NCBI GenBank assembly: GCA_002317115.1
Contig: DCIP01000136.1
Span: 1 to 27,517 of the forward strand
Source of the DNA: Candidatus Scybalocola fimicaballi
GTDB taxonomy: Bacteria; Bacteroidota; Bacteroidia; Bacteroidales; Paludibacteraceae
Direction of reading: 5' to 3'
DNA length: 27,517 bases
Shown here: positions 6,025-15,392 of the stretch, one piece after another
How the letters are laid out: each line of letters starts with the position of its first letter
Numbering within the stretch: the stretch's first letter is position 1
Position numbers and translations under genes: made by a program
Notes under the pieces: model-generated
Database searches by the model: none
Told to the model about the DNA's origin: nothing
The model's input: the letters and a program-made list of their open reading frames with translations, nothing else

Positions 6025-7557
6025 TTACTTACAAGATGGGTTCTTTGTATCTCTATAAGAACGCTGAGGAACACCCCACTTAAGCATAGGCCAAACACCA
6101 CCATTGTTATCCTTAGGAACGATACGCAAGTTATCGACTGAGATATATGGCTCACTATCTGAATTTGGCTGGTCGTAGCTTGCGTAAAGCATACCTACAT
6201 TCGTGATATCTTTAGCTCTACCTGACTTAAGCTTACCTACCAAATCAGATTTAGAATCAAAGAATGGCAAACCAGTCTTAGAATCTCCGAATGCCTCGAA
6301 CTGGCTTTCTCCACTATCTGGATTAGGGATGACACGACCATTTCTAGCACTAGCGACATAGTTCTTTTTTGCGAAATTGTATCTGATCTCATCCATTGGA
6401 ACACATACAGTAATCCAATCACCATCAGTATGCCAAGACTCAAGTCCCTTGATTGTCCAGTTACCCTCGTTCTGAGGCTTATCCCAAGTAACCTCAGAAG
6501 GCTGCCAGAATGCGCAGTAACTTCTGATGTCCATAGGGTCCATGTTATAGAAACCAATACACAAACCATTTCCTTCCATAGGCTTGCTCTTATCTACATA
6601 CACCTCAAACTTGATAACATAATCGTTGAATGTAGTCTCACCATTAGCGATAGACTCTTCATAGATACCAAATGGAGTCTTTGCAACAGGCTTAGAATCA
6701 TTATCATTTGCCTCACCGTCTGGCTGGTATGTATAGATAGTAAATGTCTGATCCCAGAACACAGAGAAATTACCGTCAGTATTCTTAGCTGTCTTCTTAA
6801 CTGTATTTACCCAATCAGCTTTCTTAGTGAATTCAACATCTGGCTTACCATCGTTGAACTTATCCAAATAATTCTCATCATCGTTAGTGATAAGCATATT
6901 CGAATTATCACGGTAAATGAAATCAGAAAGAGATGGACCGACCTTGTTCTCGAACTCAATCTGATGTCCTGGCTTTACACCATCAGGAATATGAACAACA
7001 ATGTTATTCTTGTCAATGATCTCAATATCACCGTTCTCAGAACTAACCTCAATATTGTATCCATTACCATCGTGGAATCTAGCGATTAGTGGAGAGAAGA
7101 AAGAGTTACCTCTAACCTTCAACACTGTTGTTGCCATCTCATTGTCACACATAGCAGCACATGGCTCAGAAGCCTTAGCCTTAAACTGTGATGACAAGAA
7201 GCCTTCTGGACAAGATTTTGTCTTAATAAAGGCAGGGCTATCCTCCTCAATTCCTTCTGGAACCTGGAAAATGATCTGCTTATCAGTCATGAATGCAGGC
7301 TGAATGTCAGCATCAATACCCATGAAAGACATACCTGTAATCTGAGAAAGGTTCGATCCGTAAATGATAACATAGTTACCTGAATTTGGACCATCCTCGT
7401 TCTTTTTTGCTTCGCCTTCCTTCAAAAGGTCCCAACCTGAAATGTTTGGCTGGTTACAGTCACAACCGCAATCTAATTTGTCGTCACAAGAAGTGGCAAA
7501 CATAGAGCCTGCGATAAGACCTAATGTAAACAATTTATTTTTTTTCATTTTACTCAT
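6025..7557 (-). CDS. surface glycan-binding lipoprotein (SGBP-B/SusE-position, IPT-like domains)
   Basis: A 510-residue lipoprotein, third gene of the sus-like operon. The signal peptide ends in lipobox ATSC (Cys about residue 24). Directly after it comes a Cys-rich stretch, DDKLDCGCDCNQP. Two IPT/TIG-like beta domains seem to follow (GNYVIIYGSNLSQITGMSF; VLKVRGNSFFSP). The C-terminal half is aromatic-rich (CAFWQPSEVTW, NEGNWTIKGLESWHTDGDW) and resembles the binding domain of SGBP-B proteins from polysaccharide loci, ending in a hydrophobic strand with ISVDNLRIVP. The protein probably sits on the cell surface and passes glycan to the SusCD pair. An alternative start is M4. A 68-nt gap with a perfect hairpin separates it from susD. 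The ligand cannot be inferred because no glycoside hydrolase is adjacent. Confidence 0.8.
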   Translation of the reverse strand: MSKMKKNKLFTLGLIAGSMFATSCDDKLDCGCDCNQPNISGWDLLKEGEAKKNEDGPNSGNYVIIYGSNLSQITGMSFMGIDADIQPAFMTDKQIIFQVPEGIEEDSPAFIKTKSCPEGFLSSQFKAKASEPCAAMCDNEMATTVLKVRGNSFFSPLIARFHDGNGYNIEVSSENGDIEIIDKNNIVVHIPDGVKPGHQIEFENKVGPSLSDFIYRDNSNMLITNDDENYLDKFNDGKPDVEFTKKADWVNTVKKTAKNTDGNFSVFWDQTFTIYTYQPDGEANDNDSKPVAKTPFGIYEESIANGETTFNDYVIKFEVYVDKSKPMEGNGLCIGFYNMDPMDIRSYCAFWQPSEVTWDKPQNEGNWTIKGLESWHTDGDWITVCVPMDEIRYNFAKKNYVASARNGRVIPNPDSGESQFEAFGDSKTGLPFFDSKSDLVGKLKSGRAKDITNVGMLYASYDQPNSDSEPYISVDNLRIVPKDNNGGVWPMLKWGVPQRSYRDTKNPSCK

Positions 7558-7573
7558 TTTTGAAATGATATAA

Positions 7574-7612
7574 TTGTTGCGGTCTACTTTCGTGCGATTT
7601 CAACCGCAACAA
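7574..7612 (-). promoter_or_regulatory. intercistronic hairpin between susD-like and SGBP genes
   Basis: Perfect 10-bp arms TTGTTGCGGT (7574-7583) and ACCGCAACAA (7603-7612) with a 19-nt loop. No T-run follows on the minus strand, so RNA processing, stabilisation or attenuation that sets the SGBP dose relative to SusCD is more likely than full termination. Confidence 0.5.
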
Positions 7613-7625
7613 CTACAAATTTTCA

Positions 7626-9605
7626 TTAATATGGATACTCTCCCTTCTCTAGTGCATCACAATAATCCTTAACCTGAGATAGAGTTGAAGTATGAGGAAC
7701 AGATGCTGGAATAGGCAAGAAGAATGTTAGATTATCATAATTGATCTTTCCTTCCTCAGCCTGTGGCTTCTGAGCTGGGTTAATTGCATTAGCCTTAACA
7801 GAAAGAGCATTGATGATATACTGACGCTGATAACAACTTAGGTTACCACGATCATCAGTCTTTCCTGCCTGATACTTCTCTCCGAATGTACAAGAACGGT
7901 CCTGCTGCTTGATATACTCTACAGCCTTTTTTGGATCACGATAATAAAGTCTCTTGATATCCAACCAGTTCTGGTTCTCCAATGCGAACTCATGACGACG
8001 CTCAAGCATCAAGTCGTATGTCAAATTCCAGCTCTCGCAAGATGCCTCAATATTCTGAGGAACACCATCAACATCCTCTACAGTTGCCTTTCCTTTGTAC
8101 ATGTCAGCAACGTATTCGTCTGGCATACAGAATGCAATCTTAGTTTTTTCTGGCAAACCTGCACGAGCACGTACTTTATTCACTTCTGTGATACCAGCAG
8201 AAGTCTCCAATGAAGGATCATCAGTCTCAATTCCCATCTTTGCCTCTGCAACCAATAGATATACATCAGCAAGACGAAGCAATGGAATTGTCAAATCGAT
8301 AGAGAATGGAGAATCAAGTGGCTTTACAGAGTAAACGAACTTACGACAGTGATTGAATACAGCTGACATTGGCTCACTTCCATAAAGTGGAGCTAGATCT
8401 GGCTCATCATCAGTTGGCTTCAATGACTTTCCTGGATTCAAGAAATAGTAATACTGGCTTCCGTCATTCAAAGTGTAAACCAAGTCAGTCTTCTTTCCAT
8501 AAACATCCATATCAGAAAGATCTGAAGCTTTATCAGTTCCCTCATACTTCGAGATACCAGCACGAGTACCGAAATAATAAGAAGTTGCTCTCAAACGGTT
8601 ATCACTTACTTCAAAAGACTTCAACAAAGAGAATGTCAAACCTTTCTCACCACCGTAAGCGTCACCGCCACCTGCTAGTTTCTTACTTCTTGCGAACTGA
8701 ATCTGACGTGAACATCCCTGAGCATATACACCCTGCTCAAAACGTAAAGCCAACAAAATTTCAGGGCTCTCTGTTCCTGGCTGGAACATCTCGTCAAATC
8801 CTAAATCCAAATCTTCACCAGCAAGCTTGATTGTCTCCTCACCCTTTTCAATAGCCTTATTGTAATATGCCTTAGGATCATCACACTTGTAAGATCCTTC
8901 GTCATCCAAATTAGCCTGGCAAGAAGCCATTGTCACATAAAGTTTTGCCAACATACCAGTTGCAGAAGCCTTCCATGCACGACAGTCTGGCTGACGAGTT
9001 TCAGGAAGCATCTCCTCTGCATCCTTCCAATCCATCTCAATCAACTTGTACAAAGACTTTCTGTTTGCTTTTGTGACCTCAGGAGCCAAATCACCTGCAA
9101 CATCCTTAGAGTTGTCTAGAACGATTGGTGTTGCGCCCCAGTACTCTGCCAAGAAGAAGTAAGCCATTCCACGGAACATCTTAGCCTCACCAACTGCAGT
9201 TTTGATTGCATCCTCAGAAACACCGTTTCTACGTGCGATTTCAGGAACCTCATTAATGATGTGGTTACATCTTGCGATTACTGAATACAAAGATGTATAA
9301 CCATTAGCGATATGCGAGTTGTTGTCTGTAAACTCCATGAAGTGGAACTGACCCTCATCGGCAAAGTTGTGGTAAACATTACCTGAGTAAAGCTCACCTA
9401 CACACCATGAGAACTTGTCATCAAATCCGTTCCAAGTCAAAGGTCCGTAAATCTGTGTTGTATAATCCTTCAACTTCGCGTCTGTATTCAAATATCCATC
9501 CAAAAGGTATGAATCCTGAGGATCACGAGTCAAGAAATCCTCACACGAAGAGAAAATCGACATTGCTCCAAATAGAAGAGCGATTGATTTATAAATTGCT
9601 TTCAT
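7626..9605 (-). CDS. SusD/RagB-family nutrient-binding lipoprotein
   Basis: A 659-residue outer-membrane lipoprotein that forms the lid of a SusC-type channel and captures glycan or peptide. The signal peptide ends in lipobox FSSC (lipidated Cys about residue 21), then EDFLTRDPQDSY, a typical SusD N-terminus. Family hallmarks are the helical TPR-like part (EAKMFRGMAYFFLAEYWGATPIV), LLRLADVYLLVAEAKM, ERRHEFALENQNWLDIKRL and a C-terminal LTFFLPIPASV. It is longer than typical SusD (about 550), with insertions in the middle. It starts 21 nt after the susC-like stop and is certainly in the same operon. Confidence 0.95.
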   Translation of the reverse strand: MKAIYKSIALLFGAMSIFSSCEDFLTRDPQDSYLLDGYLNTDAKLKDYTTQIYGPLTWNGFDDKFSWCVGELYSGNVYHNFADEGQFHFMEFTDNNSHIANGYTSLYSVIARCNHIINEVPEIARRNGVSEDAIKTAVGEAKMFRGMAYFFLAEYWGATPIVLDNSKDVAGDLAPEVTKANRKSLYKLIEMDWKDAEEMLPETRQPDCRAWKASATGMLAKLYVTMASCQANLDDEGSYKCDDPKAYYNKAIEKGEETIKLAGEDLDLGFDEMFQPGTESPEILLALRFEQGVYAQGCSRQIQFARSKKLAGGGDAYGGEKGLTFSLLKSFEVSDNRLRATSYYFGTRAGISKYEGTDKASDLSDMDVYGKKTDLVYTLNDGSQYYYFLNPGKSLKPTDDEPDLAPLYGSEPMSAVFNHCRKFVYSVKPLDSPFSIDLTIPLLRLADVYLLVAEAKMGIETDDPSLETSAGITEVNKVRARAGLPEKTKIAFCMPDEYVADMYKGKATVEDVDGVPQNIEASCESWNLTYDLMLERRHEFALENQNWLDIKRLYYRDPKKAVEYIKQQDRSCTFGEKYQAGKTDDRGNLSCYQRQYIINALSVKANAINPAQKPQAEEGKINYDNLTFFLPIPASVPHTSTLSQVKDYCDALEKGEYPY

Positions 9606-9626
9606 AATTTTTCTCTTGCATTACAA

Positions 9627-12600
9627 TTAGAAACTAAAGCCTAAGCCCAAAGAGTATGTACGTGGAGATGGGTAACGAGCCTCATCCACACCCTGACGGA
9701 TTGCACTACCTGGGTTTTCAGGATCGTAACCTGAGTAACCAGTTATAGTAGCTACATTTGAGCAAGATGCTGAAACACGAAGACCTTCGATATGCAACTT
9801 CTTGTTTGCCTCTGGACGGAACTTGTAAGTCAAACCGATATTCTGAATTCTCAAGAATGAGCCATCCTCAACATAACGATCTGAAATTGCCTTCTGACCC
9901 TTATCTGTTACAGTAGGAGCAGGGAACTTAGTATCGTTAACAACGTGAGCGTCGTCATCCTTTCCTTCGATCTTTGCAAAGTTCATTACATCAGCCAACT
10001 GGTTGTACCACTTAGAGTCAGCTGAGTTCTGCTCCAACTTCATACGAACTAGGTTGTAAACATCGTTACCTACAGTTGCGTTCAACTGTACGTTCAATGT
10101 CCACTGGCCTATAGAGAATGAGTTGCTCCAACCTGCTGTGAATGCTGGGTTTGGATCTCCAATCCAAGTCTCCTCATCAGAGAACATCATGTCACCAACA
10201 CCTACGCCGTGTGCATCTGCCTCTTCCTTGTCCTTAGCCACACCTAGATATTTCTTACCCCAGAACTTACCAGGAGCCTCGTCAACAACTGTCTTATTGA
10301 TCTTCTGGTCTGTTGTAAACAAGAAGTATCTACCACGTGGAGAACCGTCTGTATTCCAGATAGCCTCACATGAAGATCCTAGGTCAAGCACCTTAGAACG
10401 TACCAAAGAGAATGTCAAGTCAGACTCCCATACGAACTTAGTTCTCTCGTTAATCTTCTTGTCGATGATCTGAGCTCCAATTGTCAAATCCATACCGACG
10501 TTCTGGATAGAACCTGCGTTAACATAAGAAGGAGCGATATTTAGATAACCTGACTGGCCAACGTAAGCAGGAAGAGACTGCTTCAAAAGCAAGTCTGTGT
10601 TCTTCTTATAGTAACCATCAATTGTCACGTTCATCTTACCGCCAAGGAATCCAAGATCCAAACCTAAGTTTGCCATTGAGTTAGTCTCCCATGTCAAATC
10701 TGGGTTAGTGTACTGGCTTGGTCCATAGATACCAGAAGTAGCGATGTTAGAAACTGTTGCCAAGTGAGCCTGTTCACAGTTTGCATTACCAGTCTGTCCG
10801 TAACCTGCACGTACCTTGAATGCTGAGAAGATTTTCTGGAATGCTTCGCTATTCTTTGCCCAATCCTCTTCCTCTAGACGCCATGCGAAGCTGACTGATG
10901 GGAAGAATCCCCACTTATTACCTGGAGCGAAGTTAGAAGAACCATCGGCACGGCCTGTTGCTGTGAACAAATACTTTCCTGCGATGCTGTAGTTAGCACG
11001 ACCGAAGAATGATGCCATTGATCCATCTCCAAGGAAGTTAGAAACTACTGTATGACCTTCTGTTGCTGCATGAGGAACCACGATTGAACCCTTAGTATAA
11101 CCCTTGTGGTTCATAACGATACCATTATAAGAGTACTTGTTGAACTCAGTACCAACCATCAAGTTCAAATTGTGCTTCTTATTAAAGTCGTGCAACCATG
11201 TAGCGTATGAAGAGAAACGGATTGAGTTGTTCTTGTAATCTCCAGACTTCAATGAAGCGTCCTGCTCTGGACGGTTGAATTTCTCACTGTAGTAGAAATA
11301 TGGCTCAAAGTAGCTCTCGTCAGCATTAGTGACATCAATACCAAACTCATTTCTCCAAGAGATTCTGTTCTCGTTGACCTTAGTTGACTCAGCCTTGTCT
11401 AGACCCTCTTCCTTAGCCTTGGCATCCAATTTTGCCTGATCTCTCTTCTTAGCATCGAACAAAGTCAAATCAAGGAATACACCACCCAATACGTTGAACT
11501 CAGTTCTCTCTACTGGAGACATTTCAAGATTGGCGATTGGATTCAACTTGATACCTTCATTATCCTCAGGTCCGTATGGCTCACCATTCAAACGGTATGG
11601 CTGGCTTGAAGGAAGCTGAAGCAATGTCTGGATAATGATTGACTCATCCATGTTGTCGAAGTTACCGATAGACGCGCTGTTTGCTGACAAGTCAAGGATG
11701 TTACGGATAGTAGTCTTCTCCTGACGAGTCACACCGACGTTCATACCTACCTTCATCCAATCCTTCGCCTGAGTCTCCAAATTGATACGGCCGTTGATAC
11801 GCTTATAATCTGAGCTTGCCATAACACCTTCCTGGCCAGTGTAACCCATAGACACACTATATGTAGTCTTATCTGTACCTCCAGAAACGCTTATCTGATG
11901 GCTGTGTCCAAGACCATTCTTGAACAACTCGTCCTGCCAATCTGTACCCTCACCAAGAACCTTAGGGTTGATCAATAGGGCATCAGGATCGCCACCACGG
12001 AAGTTGATAACCTGCTGCTCATTCTGATATTCTGCATACTCCTTTAGGTTCATCATGTCGTATCTCTTAGTGAACTGAGATAGAGAGAAGCTACCGTCGT
12101 AAGAGATCTTAGCGTCACCGCTCTTACCCTTACGAGTTGTGATCATAACGACACCATTAGCGGCACGAGAACCGTAAATAGCTGTTGCAGAGGCATCCTT
12201 CAACACCTCCATTGATACGATATCTGCTGGGTTGATTGAAGCCAATGGGTTAGATGATGCAGAGTGTGAAGCGTCTCCACCACCGATTGGCATACCGTCT
12301 ACAACGTACAAAGGCTCAGTTGAACCAGACAAAGAGTTGACACCACGCACACGTACAGATGTTGCCTGTCCTGGCTGACCTGATGAAGATGCTACACTAA
12401 CACCTGACACACGACCTGCCATTGCCTGGTCGATTGATGTGGCAACACTCTCCTTTAGTTTGTCCTCGCTTAGAGAAGATACTGATCCTGTTACGTCACT
12501 CTTCTTCTGAACTCCATAACCTGTTACGACCAACTCCTCAAGCATTTCCTCTGACAAAACAACATTAAGAGTAGATCCTGTCTTTGCAGTGATCTTTCTT

Positions 12601-12830
12601 GTCTGTGTCTCATAACCAGAGTAAGAGAACTCTAGAACAGCACCTTCTGGCACTTCAATTTCGTAGTTACCGTCCATATCGGTGTTTGTTCCGATTGTAG
12701 TACCTTTGATTACTACGTTAGCGAACGGTAGAGGTTCTTTCGCATCTTTCACAACACCCTTGATGGTTCTATCGGCCATCACAGTTAGTGCTGAGGACAT
12801 CATTGCGACAGATAAAAAAATCTTCCTCAT
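9627..12830 (-). CDS. SusC/RagA-family TonB-linked outer-membrane transporter
   Basis: A 1067-residue TonB-dependent transporter of the SusC class. After the signal peptide (about 1-19) comes a carboxypeptidase-D-regulatory-like domain (RTIKGVVKDAKEPLPFANVV to about 92), then the plug with ELVVTGYGVQKKSDVTGSVS, VRGVNSL, PLYVVDGMPIGG, SMEVLKDASATAIYGSRAANGV and ITTRKGK. A 22-strand barrel would follow, ending in SLGLGFSF with a terminal Phe. With the SusD lid it imports a ligand using TonB-ExbBD energy. It is the first gene of a three-gene operon, with a candidate promoter at 12889-12896. No N-terminal STN domain is present, so regulation through a SusC-linked anti-sigma factor is unlikely. 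Confidence 0.97.
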   Translation of the reverse strand: MRKIFLSVAMMSSALTVMADRTIKGVVKDAKEPLPFANVVIKGTTIGTNTDMDGNYEIEVPEGAVLEFSYSGYETQTRKITAKTGSTLNVVLSEEMLEELVVTGYGVQKKSDVTGSVSSLSEDKLKESVATSIDQAMAGRVSGVSVASSSGQPGQATSVRVRGVNSLSGSTEPLYVVDGMPIGGGDASHSASSNPLASINPADIVSMEVLKDASATAIYGSRAANGVVMITTRKGKSGDAKISYDGSFSLSQFTKRYDMMNLKEYAEYQNEQQVINFRGGDPDALLINPKVLGEGTDWQDELFKNGLGHSHQISVSGGTDKTTYSVSMGYTGQEGVMASSDYKRINGRINLETQAKDWMKVGMNVGVTRQEKTTIRNILDLSANSASIGNFDNMDESIIIQTLLQLPSSQPYRLNGEPYGPEDNEGIKLNPIANLEMSPVERTEFNVLGGVFLDLTLFDAKKRDQAKLDAKAKEEGLDKAESTKVNENRISWRNEFGIDVTNADESYFEPYFYYSEKFNRPEQDASLKSGDYKNNSIRFSSYATWLHDFNKKHNLNLMVGTEFNKYSYNGIVMNHKGYTKGSIVVPHAATEGHTVVSNFLGDGSMASFFGRANYSIAGKYLFTATGRADGSSNFAPGNKWGFFPSVSFAWRLEEEDWAKNSEAFQKIFSAFKVRAGYGQTGNANCEQAHLATVSNIATSGIYGPSQYTNPDLTWETNSMANLGLDLGFLGGKMNVTIDGYYKKNTDLLLKQSLPAYVGQSGYLNIAPSYVNAGSIQNVGMDLTIGAQIIDKKINERTKFVWESDLTFSLVRSKVLDLGSSCEAIWNTDGSPRGRYFLFTTDQKINKTVVDEAPGKFWGKKYLGVAKDKEEADAHGVGVGDMMFSDEETWIGDPNPAFTAGWSNSFSIGQWTLNVQLNATVGNDVYNLVRMKLEQNSADSKWYNQLADVMNFAKIEGKDDDAHVVNDTKFPAPTVTDKGQKAISDRYVEDGSFLRIQNIGLTYKFRPEANKKLHIEGLRVSASCSNVATITGYSGYDPENPGSAIRQGVDEARYPSPRTYSLGLGFSF

Positions 12831-12888
12831 CTTTACCTTTTGTTAATTATTATTAATTTTTATTTCACTTTCTATCTCTAAAATGTGA

Positions 12889-12896
12889 CAAATATA
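12889..12896 (-). promoter_or_regulatory. candidate -7 box (TATATTTG) of the sus-like operon
   Basis: On the minus strand TATATTTG matches TAnnTTTG exactly, 58 nt before the susC-like start. A -33 TTTG box at standard spacing is not evident, which would fit a promoter needing an activator. Confidence 0.45.
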
Positions 12897-12990
12897 TTCA
12901 ATTTACTAATATTTTTTAGCATAATAGAGCAAAAACATTCGCTTGTTTGCACAAAGAATGTAGTAAAAATGTTATTTAACACATTTTCAC

Positions 12991-13004
12991 AGTTAATGTT
13001 AACT
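12991..13004. promoter_or_regulatory. possible operator palindrome upstream of the sus-like promoter
   Basis: AGTTAA-TG-TTAACT is a 14-nt dyad about 100 nt upstream of the candidate -7 box. A short dyad in AT-rich sequence can arise by chance. It is listed because the operon has no visible regulator. Confidence 0.2.
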
Positions 13005-13175
13005 TCTGTTGAATTGTTTCATGGGCATTAGTGTTTGGCATATAGAATTAATAGTGTTGTTAGTAGAAAAAATCTGCAAACTGACATTTCTTTTCTACAT
13101 AAGGACTAACCGACTGTTAAAATTCCTCCTTTCTCTAGCCGGATGGTAATATACTTTTCGGCAAAATTAAAAAAA

Positions 13176-13213
13176 AGAGTCAAGAATCCAAATTAATTCA
13201 AATTCTTGACTCT
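13176..13213 (-). terminator. terminator after trpS
   Basis: Perfect 12-bp stem (AGAGTCAAGAAT against ATTCTTGACTCT) with a 14-nt AT-rich loop. On the minus strand it is followed by a run of T (complement of the A-run 13168-13175), 14 nt after the trpS stop. Confidence 0.85.
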
Positions 13214-13227
13214 TATATGTTGACAAA

Positions 13228-14319
13228 TTACTCTGCGCTTGAGTACTTTGCTGCTTGTGCCTTGATTAGTTCGGCGTCGTCGAAATAATTAATCTTCATT
13301 GATGCGCGAACCTCTGACAATGTCTGTGCGGCTTTTTCTCTCGCGATATCAGAACCCTTCTTCAAGATTCTGTAAATTTCCTCGATATCTTTCTCAAGCT
13401 CTTTTCTTCTTGCTCGGATTGGATTCAACTCTTCCTGAAGAATTGAGTTCAAGAACATTTTGACCTTCATGTCGCCAAGTCCACCTCTTGTGTAGTGGTC
13501 CTTCAACTCCTGTAGATTAGCATACTCAGGAAGGAACTCTGCGAAGTGCTCGTCACGGCTGAACGCGTCAAGATATGTGAAGACGGCATTTCCCTCAAGT
13601 TTACCTGGATCAGACACCTTCAAGTGTGTTGGATCAGTAAACATCGACTTAACCTTCTTCTGTACGTCAGCTTCTGAATCAGAAAGGTAGATACAGTTGC
13701 CAAGAGACTTACTCATCTTTGCCTTTCCGTCTGTTCCTGGCAAACGCAAGCAAGCCGCATTGTCTGGCAATAGGATATTTGGCTCAACCAATGTCTCTCC
13801 GTAGATGTGGTTGAATCTGTTTACGATCTCACGTGTCTGCTCGATCATTGGAGCCTGGTCCTCTCCTACTGGCACTGTTGTCGCCTTGAACGCTGTGATA
13901 TCAGCCGCCTGTGAGATTGGATAACAGAAGAAGCCGACAGGAATGTTAGCCTCGAAGTTTCTCAACTTGATCTCTGTCTTTACTGTTGGATTTCTCTGCA
14001 AACGTGAGACAGTCACAAGATTCATATAATAGAAAGCCAACTCACATAGCTCAGCCACCTGGCTCTGAATGAAGATTGTCGACTTTGTCGGATCCAAACC
14101 TACAGAAAGATAGTCAAGAGCCACCTCAATGATGTTCTGGCGAACCTTCTCTGGATTATCTGCGTTATCAGTCAACGCCTGTGCGTCGGCGATCATGATG
14201 AAAATCTTGTCATACAATCCTGAATTCTGCAACTCGACACGTCTCTTCAATGAGCCTACATAGTGTCCAAGATGCAACTTACCAGTTGGTCTGTCTCCTG
14301 TTAATATGATTTTTTCCAT
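13228..14319 (-). CDS. trpS: tryptophanyl-tRNA synthetase
   Basis: A 363-residue class I aminoacyl-tRNA synthetase that charges tRNA-Trp using ATP. It has the early [18 protein letters not shown] with the HIGH-type signature HLGH (16-19), [21 protein letters not shown] in the tryptophan-binding region, and AKMSKSLGN with KMSKS at 201-205. The length is slightly above the usual 330 or so. The C-terminus, IREEKAA-like with [12 protein letters not shown], is typical. It is cytoplasmic. It lies 42 nt after the GT9 gene on the same strand, so it may be read from the upstream cluster, and it ends in a strong terminator. No Trp-codon leader peptide or T-box was found in the short gap before it. Confidence 0.97.
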   Translation of the reverse strand: MEKIILTGDRPTGKLHLGHYVGSLKRRVELQNSGLYDKIFIMIADAQALTDNADNPEKVRQNIIEVALDYLSVGLDPTKSTIFIQSQVAELCELAFYYMNLVTVSRLQRNPTVKTEIKLRNFEANIPVGFFCYPISQAADITAFKATTVPVGEDQAPMIEQTREIVNRFNHIYGETLVEPNILLPDNAACLRLPGTDGKAKMSKSLGNCIYLSDSEADVQKKVKSMFTDPTHLKVSDPGKLEGNAVFTYLDAFSRDEHFAEFLPEYANLQELKDHYTRGGLGDMKVKMFLNSILQEELNPIRARRKELEKDIEEIYRILKKGSDIAREKAAQTLSEVRASMKINYFDDAELIKAQAAKYSSAE

Positions 14320-14361
14320 TATTTATCTTAGTTTTCGTTTTATGCAAACGATAATTATCTA

Positions 14362-15384
14362 TTAATCAATTTTTAGAATGTCCAGAAGTTTCTTGCAAAC
14401 CATCTCCGGTGTGATCTGCATCATGCAGCGTCGGTCTCCGTGTTTGCATGGTTTATTTCCGTAGGCCGAACATGGCTGGCAATCCAAGTTGGCGACTATC
14501 GCGTCTTCCTTATTCTGGCCAAAACCATAAAAGCCCATATATGGATGTGTCGCCCCCCAAATAGAAACGACCTTGACTCCGCACAAAGAAGCGAGATGCA
14601 TATTTGCCGAATCCATCGTGACCATAAGGTCCATCTGCTTCATCGCCGCCATCTCTTCCTGCAGTTTGTATTTTCCCGAAAGCGATGCGACGTTGGGATA
14701 TTTCTCCACCCATGAATTGAAAACCGCTTCCTCTTTCTGCCCGCCACCGAAAAGGTAGATTCCTATATTGCGACCAGACAAGATCTCAACCACTTTCTCC
14801 ATCTTATCCAACGGATAGATTTTGCCTTCATGCTGAGCAAATGGAGCAATTCCTATGTTGGCGACGTGGGACTGTAGATTCAACTCCGCATTAAAATCAA
14901 TTCCTGAGTTTGGATTGAAACCAGGATAATCGATCTCAAACGTATATCCGGCTTTCTCAAACGCTTCTTTGTAGCGCTGGATCATCGGTTTCAACTGAGA
15001 CTTGTTTTTCCCGTTGACCAATGCCTTCTTCTCTGCCCTGCCCTTGTCAACAACAGTGATCTTTGTTCCCTTCAATCTCATGAATGTACGAAGCAGTTTG
15101 CTGCGTAGGACATCATGAAGATCGATCATCTGATCAAACTTGCCGTCGGCGGTAATCTCCTTGCTTAGTTTAAGAAGCCCCTTGATTCCTTTATGTGCGC
15201 CACCTTTGTCAACTCCGACAAAAGTGAGGTTGGGAATGTTGGCGAACAATGGCAGCAAACGTGGAGCAGAAAGCATAGTGATAGCGACGTCGGGATAAGC
15301 TTTTGCAAACGAAGCCACGACAGGCACTGTCATCGCAACGTCGCCCATCGCCGACAATCTCATCAACAATACTCTCTTCGCCAT
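14362..15384 (-). CDS. glycosyltransferase family 9 (heptosyltransferase-like)
   Basis: A 340-residue GT-B fold transferase of family 9, which in other bacteria adds heptose to lipopolysaccharide core from ADP-heptose. The start MAKRVLLMRLSAMGDVAMTVPV is the classic N-terminal Rossmann motif with the acceptor-side Asp. The donor-side motif is MDSANMHLASLCGVKVVSIWGATHP. A Cys-rich tail (DCQPCSAYGNKPCKHGDRRCM) is common in Bacteroidota members and may bind metal. No signal peptide is present, so it should act on the cytoplasmic face of the inner membrane. It starts 8 nt after the DUF4254 gene, so the two are surely co-transcribed. The exact sugar is unknown. Confidence 0.9.
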   Translation of the reverse strand: MAKRVLLMRLSAMGDVAMTVPVVASFAKAYPDVAITMLSAPRLLPLFANIPNLTFVGVDKGGAHKGIKGLLKLSKEITADGKFDQMIDLHDVLRSKLLRTFMRLKGTKITVVDKGRAEKKALVNGKNKSQLKPMIQRYKEAFEKAGYTFEIDYPGFNPNSGIDFNAELNLQSHVANIGIAPFAQHEGKIYPLDKMEKVVEILSGRNIGIYLFGGGQKEEAVFNSWVEKYPNVASLSGKYKLQEEMAAMKQMDLMVTMDSANMHLASLCGVKVVSIWGATHPYMGFYGFGQNKEDAIVANLDCQPCSAYGNKPCKHGDRRCMMQITPEMVCKKLLDILKID

Positions 15385-15392
15385 TATATTGC

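Larger units (their letters stand above)
12831..13175. other. AT-rich upstream region of the sus-like operon
   Basis: Some 345 nt without a convincing gene on either strand. Besides the candidate -7 box at 12889-12896 it holds a 7-bp hairpin (AAAATGT at 12966-12972, ACATTTT at 12981-12987) and a near-palindrome AGTTAATGTTAACT at 12991-13004. No regulator gene, sigma factor gene or RNA gene was recognised. Confidence 0.6.

Noticed and set aside
6430..7089. 219-codon open frame on the plus strand inside the SGBP gene
   Set aside because: It is antisense to a clear coding gene, has no recognisable domain, and its composition follows the codons of the real gene.
12831..13227. tRNA or riboswitch in the longest intergenic gap
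   Set aside because: No cloverleaf, T-loop or known riboswitch core could be traced on either strand. The only strong structure is the trpS terminator.
14320..14361. Trp attenuator or T-box before trpS
   Set aside because: The 42-nt gap is too short and has neither a Trp-codon leader nor a specifier/antiterminator fold.
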